The notes under the pieces are model-generated. The model was not told the origin of the DNA, did no database searches, and worked only from the letters and a program-made list of their open reading frames with translations. Below, one piece after another: positions 57,472 through 64,000 of a stretch of DNA of 64,000 nucleotides. This DNA is from Myxocyprinus asiaticus (lineage: Eukaryota; Chordata; Actinopteri; Cypriniformes; Catostomidae): positions 4,739,979-4,803,978 of the forward strand of contig NC_059388.1 of assembly GCF_019703515.2 (NCBI RefSeq). Direction: 5' to 3'. The position numbers and the translations under genes were made by a program. Position 1 is the stretch's first letter, and every line of letters starts with the position of its first letter.

Positions 57472-58530
57472 CTGTATATGCGTTGGGTTTTTCTTTGTGG
57501 TGTATATATTAATCAAAAAATGTTAATTACAAAAAACAAACAAAAAAACAACCATGTCGGAAGATGTATCCTATGGTCGTGGAAAAGATGTTACTGTGGG
57601 TTCAAAAGGAGCAAATGATTGGCCTGCATAAAGCAAAGAAAACAACTAAGGAGATTGCTAAAATCACTGGAATTGTGCTAAGAACTGTCCAACGCATTAT
57701 TAAAACCTGGAAGGATAGTTTTGAACCAAAAAAAATCTTGAATGATCGTGATCAGAGTTCACTAAAACACGAAGTCACATCGTAAAAAATTGACATTAGA
57801 ACTCCATTCTAGAATTTCCACACGCTCAATGCGACGAGAACTTCTGTGTGGCCACAAGAAAGCCACTTGTTAGTGAGGCTAATCGGAAAAAACTACTTAA
57901 ATTTTCTAGGGAGCATAAAGATTGGACTGTGGAGCAAAGGAAAAAGTCATATGGTCTGATGAGTCCAGATGTACCTTATTCCAAATCGATGGCCGTGTCA
58001 GGGTAAGAAGGGAAGAGCATGAAGCGATGCACCCGTCATGCATAGTACCCACTGTACAAGCCTCTGGAGGCAGTGTTATGATCTGGCAATAAAATGAATT
58101 CAGCTGACTACCTGAATGTACTGAATGACCAGGTTATCCCATCAATGGATTTTTTTCTTTCCTGACGGCATGGACATATTCCAGGACGACAATGCCAAGA
58201 TTCATCAGGCTAACAAATTGTGAAAGAGGGGTTCAGGTAGCATGAGGAATAATTTTCACATTATTATTGGCCACCACAGAGTCCTAACCTTAACCTCATT
58301 GAAAGTCTTTGGGATGTGCTGGAGAAGACTTTACAGAGTGGTTCGACTCTTGTCATCAATACAAGATCTCGTCCAAAAATGAATGCAACTTTGGATGGAA
58401 ATAAATGTTGTGACGTTGCATAAGTTTGTCGAAACAATGCCACGACGAATGCGCGGCGTAATCAAAGCTAAAGGCGGTCCAACGAATTATTCGAGTATGC
58501 AACTTTTATTTTGGACAGGCAGTGTATTTT
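57472..58530 (+). mobile_element. Tc1-like element with broken transposase
   Basis: A plus-strand copy of a different Tc1-like family. Positions 57564-57785 encode the helix-turn-helix N-terminus ('IGLHKAKKTTKEIAKITGI', 'TVQRIIKTWKDS'). Later parts in other frames carry 'MIWGCF'-region remnants near 58080, 'FQDDNAKIH' (second catalytic Asp) near 58185, and 'PSIQDL'-type and 'NVVTLHKFVETMPRRMRGVI' C-terminal parts to 58490. Many stops and deletions are present. The right tip near 58500-58530 reads 'ttattttggacaggcagtgt'. Confidence 0.75.
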
Positions 58531-58643
58531 AAATGTGTATCTAATACAGAATCTAAAGAGCATGATTGTTTAAAACAATGTAGATTTATTCATATTGTAT
58601 GTGTGTGTGTTCTTGTTGATCTGTAATCATGTGTGTCACTCAC

Positions 58644-58840
58644 TCAGATGCGGTAAAGAGGTGGCTGCTGTTGGTGCAGATGTCATTGATGGAGCTGTCA
58701 TGACCTCTCACTTCTCCCAGAGCTCCGAGCGTGTCAACGTGCCAGAGTTTGAGCAGTCCGCCCCTGCAGCCGCTCATAATGGCACTGGAACCAGGGACTG
58801 CTGCCAGAGCACTCACCACATCACAGTGAGACCACTCTAC
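58644..58840 (-). pseudogene. kif21a: kif21a-like WD40 exon (penultimate type)
   Basis: 197-nt exon of a KIF21A-type kinesin tail. KIF21 proteins are plus-end kinesins whose C-terminal WD40 propeller binds and dampens microtubule growth. The acceptor is 'gtgcagcag/GTAGAG' and the donor GA/GTGAGTG. The frame reads VEWSHCDVVSALAAVPGSS...SGCRGGLLKLWHVDTLG...GHDSSINDICTNSSHLFTAS, aligning to the last two blades. The residue expected to be Trp in 'KDWV' is lost (HCDVVS), a sign of relaxed constraint. Reading frame and splice sites are intact in this exon. The final exon expected downstream is not found and a Tc1-like element begins within about 110 bp. Confidence 0.72.
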
Positions 58841-59249
58841 CTGCTGCACAATAGAGAAAACATGCAAACACATCAGTTTATAACAGCAGAATTATTATTG
58901 TTAGTGAGGATTTTACTATATTAGGTGTAAATATTTGTGATTCACATTCTTTATGATTTATTTATATGATATATATAATCTCACACAAATACTTGGTAAA
59001 ACTGTGCAGTTTTATAATTTATCAATAATATTTATAATAAATATTTACAACTGTTTCCTTTTGAAACAGCCTTAAGTGTTGGAAGACCTAAGCCTATGAT
59101 GCCTATGAATGCTGTCTTGGTAGGTAGCACATTAGGGTTTGGAACAGAGGTATAGTCAGTCTACAAGATGCAAGCTGTGATTGCTCATGCACTACCTCCC
59201 TTGTTCCTTAACTCCCACCCTCAACTGCTAACCTTTCTTCAGTTCTTAC

Positions 59250-59418
59250 CTGTTGAAGCTGTTTGCTGGCCAGGTCCCATCTCTTGATGCAACAATCTCT
59301 GGCAGCAGTAAACAGAGAATCGCCCTGCATGGCCAGAGCCTCCAGACCGTCTTGATGGGCCGGGTCAAAGTGATGTGTGACACTGATGCTGCCGAGCGCC
59401 ATCCGCCACATCAAACAT
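59250..59418 (-). pseudogene. kif21a: kif21a-like WD40 exon with frameshift
   Basis: 169-nt exon with acceptor 'ctgttgcag' and donor CAG/GTAAGA. It starts MFDVADGA in the frame delivered by the upstream exon (…KDHTVK). The family-like sequence then continues one frame over as [48 protein letters not shown]. Both exon ends fall between codons, so the length should be a multiple of three; 169 is not, which confirms a small indel near 59394. Either the gene copy is dead or the assembly has an error here; the missing exons upstream favour a dead copy. Confidence 0.72.
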
Positions 59419-59454
59419 CTGCAACAGAAACAAAAGAGCTTAGGGACTATTTAC

Positions 59455-60190
59455 ACTGAAAATTAAATGGAAAAGCACAGACGAATCAAGGACGAAAGGT
59501 CTATTCACACAGAGAGCGAAACGATAAAGCACAACGAATTACAGATGAAAGGTCTATTCACACCATGACCGAAACGATAAAACAAAAGGAATTGCAGGCA
59601 AAGGTCTATTCACACCAAGAGTGAAATGAAAGAGCGAAAAAAAAAAAGCTCAGCGGTTAAGGCTCTGGGTTACTGATCAGTAGGTCGGGGGTTCAAGCCC
59701 CAGCACCACCAAGATGCCACTGTTGGGCCCTTGAGCAAGGCCCTTGACCCTATCTGCTCCAGGGGCACTGTATCATGGCTGACCCTGCACTCTGACCCCA
59801 GCCTAGCTGGGATATGTGAAAAAGAAGAATTTCACTGTATATGTGCAAATGTATAATGTGTGATGAATAAAGAAAATTAATTATAAAAAAAAAGACAAAA
59901 GGTCTTTTCACACCAAGAGTGAAATGAAAATGCAAAATTAATCACAGATGAAAGGTGTATTCACACAAAAAGGTATAAACGTAAATGCAAAATGAATCAC
60001 AAACAAAAGGTCTATCTACAACAAGAATGAAACGTAAAAGCCAAACAAATCACAATTGAAAGGTCTATTCACATGGAGTAAAATGTGAAAAAAAATAATC
60101 ACAGACAAAAGGTGTATTCACATCAAGAGCAAAATGAAAATGTGAAACAAATCACAAACAAAAGTTATATTCACACAGAGTATGATATGG
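59455..60190. repeat. Minisatellite of about 50-60 bp units in the kif21a intron
   Basis: More than ten imperfect units with 'gaaaggtctattcacaccaa' followed by 'gagtgaaatgaaaatgc' and 'acaaatcacaga'. Split by the SINE at 59647-59890. A further block of the same units lies at 61455-61640. Confidence 0.8.
59647..59890 (+). mobile_element. tRNA-derived SINE
   Basis: The 5' part 'agctcagcggttaaggctct' and 'gtcgggggttcaagccc' resemble tRNA promoter A and B boxes (RNA polymerase III). A body with 'cccttgagcaaggcccttga' and 'tgctccaggggcactgtat' follows, and the tail is 'aagaagaatttcactgtata' ... 'gatgaataaagaaaatta'. The tail resembles that of the L2 LINE at 29503-32899. The SINE is inserted in the minisatellite, with A-rich sequence on both sides. 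Confidence 0.85.
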
Positions 60191-60230
60191 AAGTATAATG
60201 ACAAATGTTTAAAAAAAAAAAAAACATTCT

Positions 60231-61380
60231 GAATTGCATTGCATTAACAGTGTTTTATTTTGGGGGGTGCAGTTTCATATAGTTGTATATTTAAGCTGTA
60301 ATTATTTTAATTTACAACATTTTGCACAAAATGTCATTATTAAAAATTCTATAATGAATATTCACATTCCAAAGGCTTTTTCTTGTATTTTTTTTTTTTT
60401 TTTTTACATTTAATCTTTATTATTCGACAGGTAATATTTGGTCCATTGTACTTTGCAAATTCACCTATAAAATTGCAGTGGTTAAAATTTTGTTGGAAAT
60501 TCAACCTTGCACATCCTGGCATTGCAGGAGAAGTAGTAGAGTGTCAATGCACAATCTTCACTTCACTAGGCTTCACCACTATTTGGTTCAGTTGGGTGTT
60601 GATGAAGACCAAGCGCAACAGGGAAAGGTCCTCAACAAATAAACCTTTATCACAATCTGTTTGTCATCACATTCGGCTCTGATTATTAGGGTTCAAAGTT
60701 CCACCTGCACTGTTGTCAAAAGAAGGTATTCAGTTTTTATAAATAAATTAAACTAATTTAGTTGAACTTAACAATAGTCATTTTGAATTAGTTGGTCCTC
60801 GCCTGATTTGAATGCAATGTAAATAAATAAATGGGTAAAAAAGATGAAAAAGTCTTGGTGTCTACAACTGCATTATGCTTAAAATACAAAAGACAGATTA
60901 ATCTAACATGCTTAAACAATGAAAAGAATAACAATTAAAATAAAGGTTGATGTAAAACTGTCACTTAGTTTAGTTTATTTAATTTATAGAAAGTGGAACT
61001 GTCCAGGTCCTCTCCCTGTTGCTCTTGATCTTCAACACTAGGTGGTGCAATCGGATGTGGATGAAGCATAGTAGCAGCAAGTGAAGATTGTGCATCGGCA
61101 CTCTACTGCTTTTCCTGCAATTCCAGGATTAACATTACATTTGCAACCAAATTTGAACCATTAAAATCTTAGATGTGAATTTCCAAAATTAAATATAATG
61201 GACCAAATATTACCTGTCAAATAATAAAGATGAAATTTTGGAAGGTAAATATTATTGAATTTTTAATGGATACAATTTTGTGCGAAATTATTTGAGTTGA
61301 AATATTCACAGCTTAAATATACAACCAAATTAAATAGTATCCCCCAAAAATGCAAGCACTGTTAATGCAATGCAATTCAT
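60231..61380. repeat. Large palindromic (foldback) element
   Basis: Arms of roughly 400 bp (60231-60635 and 60998-61380) are inverted copies: 'gaattgcattgcattaacag' starts one and its inverse ends the other. 'gacaggtaatatttggtcca' and 'gtgcacaatcttcactt'-type blocks occur in mirrored order. The central ~360 bp is unpaired. No coding capacity. It is flanked on both sides by the minisatellite. Confidence 0.75.
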
Positions 61381-61454
61381 TTTTTTAATTAGTACAATTC
61401 AGTGTGCTTTTCCATTCTTTTTTTGTTTCAAAGTCACCTGTCATTAATACATTA

Positions 61455-61640
61455 CCATAGAGCAAAAACGAATCACAGATGCAAGGTCTAGTCCGATCAA
61501 GAGTAAAATAAAATAGCAAAACAAAAAAGCAAAACAAGTCGCAAACAAAAGGTCTATTTACACCAAAGACAAAACAGAAAAGCAAAACAAAAATCGCAGA
61601 CAAAAAGTATTTTCACACCAACAGTAAACAAAAAAGCACT
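61455..61640. repeat. Minisatellite, second block
   Basis: Three to four units with 'caaacaaaaggtctatttac' and 'aaaagcaaaacaaaaatcgc', related to 59455-60190. Confidence 0.7.
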
Positions 61641-62082
61641 ACAGTCAGTCACACGTTCCTTTTTGTCAGCAATCACTTTTTCTACTCAAAGACCAATAAT
61701 AACAACATGAGGATGGTATTGGTCGGAGAGGGTTTTTTTGGTGAACGAAGGAAAAAATACACTTAGATTTTAATTATTTGTGGCAAATACTTGCAGTGAA
61801 TCTGTGTAAATAGGCCTTTAATGACATTATTCACAGTATTTGAAGACAGTAATTCTGATAAATATATTAATATATTAATTTTTAATCAGATTTGTTTCAC
61901 TTGAGAGCCATATAAATGGTTTAAAGGTATTGTTTGTGCTCAGGCATCCACAAATTTGCTGCAAAAGATTGTGTAACTGTGTTTGTGCTGTGGCCAAAAG
62001 GTGAAAACTATCATATTGAAATCAACATATGCACTCTCCAAAGGGGCTCTTTATTAAGTTAACAGCGAGTGTGTTAACATAC

Positions 62083-62233
62083 CTTCACGGTGTGATCTTT
62101 CGAGCCTGTGACGACCATATCTTGAGCCTTCCCAATCTGGTCTACTATAAGACACATTACTGGTCCCAGATGTCCCGTCAGTTTCCCTGTGGACACAAAC
62201 CTAGTGGACATAGCAGAATTGTGAACCTTCACC
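62083..62233 (-). pseudogene. kif21a: kif21a-like WD40 exon
   Basis: 151-nt exon with a strong acceptor ('tatttttttctag') and donor AAG/GTATGTT. The frame reads [32 protein letters not shown]...[13 protein letters not shown]. '[18 protein letters not shown]' and 'TGSKDH..K' are the most diagnostic KIF21A-like stretches in the window. The start is diverged ([12 protein letters not shown] where a 'VRMWDL'-type end of a blade is expected). It splices in phase with the exon at 59250-59418. Confidence 0.78.
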
Positions 62234-62790
62234 CTAGAAAAAAATACTTGTCCATTATTTTTTACCAAACAGACAATAACTTAATACACCTGTTTAACTG
62301 CTTTTTTTATTTTTATAAAAATAACTACTTGTTCAAACATTTCTTTTATCAAGAATTTCAGCTTTTATTTATTTTTATTTCTTGTTACTGTCTCTAGTCG
62401 GTAACCACTTAGAAATGTTTTACCTTAAGCCAAGGAAAAATATCAAAATTACTTTGAATTTAAAAATGTAAAACGTGTTCATCATAATAGAGGTGTTTTC
62501 AAATAATTGTTTTGTTTGAATTATATTTTAGATGCATTTTTGAATAACGATCTGGACAAAACCAAATTGCATCCTGTCACTGACCCAATTCCATAGACAC
62601 ATTAAACAAAAGTGAAAGCTTGTCAAACAATATGACAGACGGCAACAGTTGCCAAAGTAGGATTGGTTTGTATTACATTTTAAGGTGGGACTAAAAATAG
62701 GGTCAATAATGAGCTGATATTCACCACATTAAAATTCCTATTCGTAAGGCTATTTCTCTCTTGAAACAGTCCAAAATGTGAAGTTCTGAC
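62234..62790. other. Interval where WD40 exons are expected but absent
   Basis: Between the exons at 62791-62927 and 62083-62233 the family needs roughly 110-120 further residues of WD40 propeller. No sequence in this 557-bp interval, on the minus strand, encodes anything resembling them. It is AT-rich and repeat-free as far as I can see. Confidence 0.6.
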
Positions 62791-62927
62791 CCTTTGAGCC
62801 AGTGAAGAGCAGATCATCAGTTGAGTCGACACACAGTAGGGGTTTAGTGTGACCCTCCGCCACATGCACACACTGCAGTCTGGCTGCTTGACTCGGCCGC
62901 ACCGCTGGAACTGGGTTTGTTAAACCT
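62791..62927 (-). pseudogene. kif21a: kif21a-like exon entering the WD40 propeller
   Basis: About 137-nt exon. From a probable acceptor ('atttgatccag') the frame reads [45 protein letters not shown] and ends AAG G/GTCAGA at 62791. '[26 protein letters not shown]' is typical of the first WD40 blade of KIF21A/B. The split codon starting with G fits the Asp that follows in the family. The acceptor has a poor pyrimidine tract, so the 5' boundary is uncertain by a few bases. Motor and coiled-coil exons would lie to the right of the window. Confidence 0.75.
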
Positions 62928-63309
62928 CTGGATCAAATATACACATAATCCTCATGAATAACAATCAAACTAATCATTTACTACAAGCAAATAAAATGTA
63001 ATAGCTCTGTTCCAAATCTTAGTGAGCTGCCTACCTAGGCACAATTATGCTGCCTTATAAGATACCTCAGCTTTGGCTACATTCAAAGGCAGCATCACAT
63101 GTATTGTTTGTGGATAGTGGAATCCGAGAATGAATTGCGACAAGCTAAATTAAACCATTCATCAAAATGGTGGATGAGTGGAAATACATGTTGATTACAA
63201 ATATACTTATAACTAAATGCTTAAAATATAAAAAAAATGGTTAAAATTTCACCTAGACTGTACATGTAATGCTTTATAGAGAAACAAGTCATTAGCTTAG
63301 CAACATGCT
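62928..63309. other. kif21a intron, repeat fragments
   Basis: Contains a segment 'gtgagctgcctacctaggca' of a common fish repeat. No further kinesin exon is recognised. Confidence 0.45.
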
Positions 63310-63533
63310 AACATGCTGCAAATTTCCCACTCATTATTTTGTTTTACATACAAATGAGCTTGCGATTTGCCGCACACATTTGCCAAAGTTTGCAGCTCTT
63401 CACCGGCATTGGTAAACCTGCAGCAAACATTTGACAAAAATGAAGAGTTTACCGCAAAGCTCATTTGTATTTTCAAATAATGAGTGGCGAATTTGCGGCA
63501 AGTTTGCCAGAGCTCTCAATATTTGTAAGGGCA
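63310..63533. repeat. Octamer foldback repeat R2, copy 4
   Basis: Contains 'acaaatgagcttgcgatttg', 'aagtttgcagctcttcaccg', 'gtttaccgcaaagctcattt' and the end 'ctctcaatatttgtaaggg'. The octamer is partly mutated here ('tacaaatgag'). It is flanked on both sides by 'tagcttagcaacatgctaac' (63294-63313 and 63667-63686). Confidence 0.6.
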
Positions 63534-64000
63534 GCAATGTGGGTGTGAAGGTGTTCTGAATTGTATTTAATTTGTTGCTACATGGTTGCTAAGGTGTCCT
63601 GTGTGATTTTTAACACATTGCTCATTTGCTGTATTTATTGTGCTTAATAAAATAACAAGTAATTAGCTTAGCAACATGCTAACATCTTTCTCTGTTGGTA
63701 TCAACAGTGTGAGACCCTCTGAATGCCTCAAATAAGTGACTTTTGGTTCCGTTTCTGTTACGATGGTGTTTTGTAATTGTTTTTCTAGTAAACATGCGCT
63801 AGATGGATGTCTATGACCGTTATGCCACGCCTTACTGTTTTTTCAGCGTCTTGTGCCACGTTAAGAGTGCCGTGTTCAGACAGACACATCAAGTTCAAAG
63901 AACTTGAACTTTTAAAAATGCATCTCGAGACACCTGCATTCTGTTCCATTCGTTGTGCTGCACCTAGCTTTTTTTTACAGCAAGAACGTGTTCTGTCTTA
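63534..64000. other. No gene seen
   Basis: No exon of the kinesin gene and no transposon terminus is recognisable to the window end. Confidence 0.45.

Noticed and set aside
58644..62927. Calling the kinesin exons an intact gene
   Set aside because: Missing WD40 exons and a frameshift argue against it, although an assembly error cannot be excluded.
63294..63690. Direct repeats 'tagcttagcaacatgctaac' as a long target duplication of R2
   Set aside because: Too far from the R2 ends and too long; more likely part of a larger repeat that contains R2.

Overview
The window looks like vertebrate nuclear DNA, most likely from a cyprinid-type teleost fish. The indications are Tc1-type transposons of several teleost families (one close to the Sleeping Beauty lineage), an L2-clade LINE, a tRNA-derived SINE, gypsy-type LTR elements, MITE-like foldbacks and abundant CA, TA and AAT microsatellites. 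There is no prokaryotic gene organisation. Most of the open frames are chance frames or decayed transposon proteins.

Only two host genes can be supported, both on the minus strand. A first coding exon at 38761-38870 encodes a copine N-terminus that runs into the first C2 domain. At 58644-62927 lie WD40-coding exons of a KIF21A-type kinesin tail. Copine-8 next to KIF21A, in this order and orientation, is the arrangement I recall from human 12q12, so I call cpne8 and kif21a. The kif21a copy looks dead: several WD40 exons are missing between two recognisable ones, and one exon carries a frameshift. That would fit loss of a duplicate gene copy after genome duplication.

Layout: 1-3010 interspersed repeats; 3012-5295 non-autonomous LTR element with a proline-rich, minisatellite-like interior; 5785-6292 Sleeping Beauty-like left end; 6370-8755 dispersed repeats and two octamer-bearing foldbacks; 8836-13741 degraded gypsy element with two LTRs and a 5-bp target duplication, nested in another repeat and itself hit by a MITE; 13747-19787 repeats; 19788-20480 LTR plus leader of an LTR element; 22505-24108 Tc1-like element; 25195-27808 TRIM-like miniature LTR element with a Tc1-like transposon inside its first LTR; 28424-29075 solo LTR; 29395-33872 Tc1-like element split by an L2 LINE; 34595-38300 repeats and an L1/Tx1-like LINE 3' part; 38761-39132 cpne8 first exon and a long TG tract; 39280-43875 AT-rich repeats, an LTR-like block and an inverted-repeat element; 44262-46160 second copy of the 34.6-38.0 kb block; 46160-49660 mostly unassigned; 49670-53300 composite repeat holding a second proline-rich LTR element; 54100-54571 possible promoter and non-coding first exon; 55330-58530 repeats and two Tc1-like fragments; 58644-62927 kif21a remnant, whose introns carry a minisatellite, a SINE and a 1.15-kb palindrome; 62928-64000 repeats.

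All homology statements rest on reading the sequence and on recalled family features. No database search was run.
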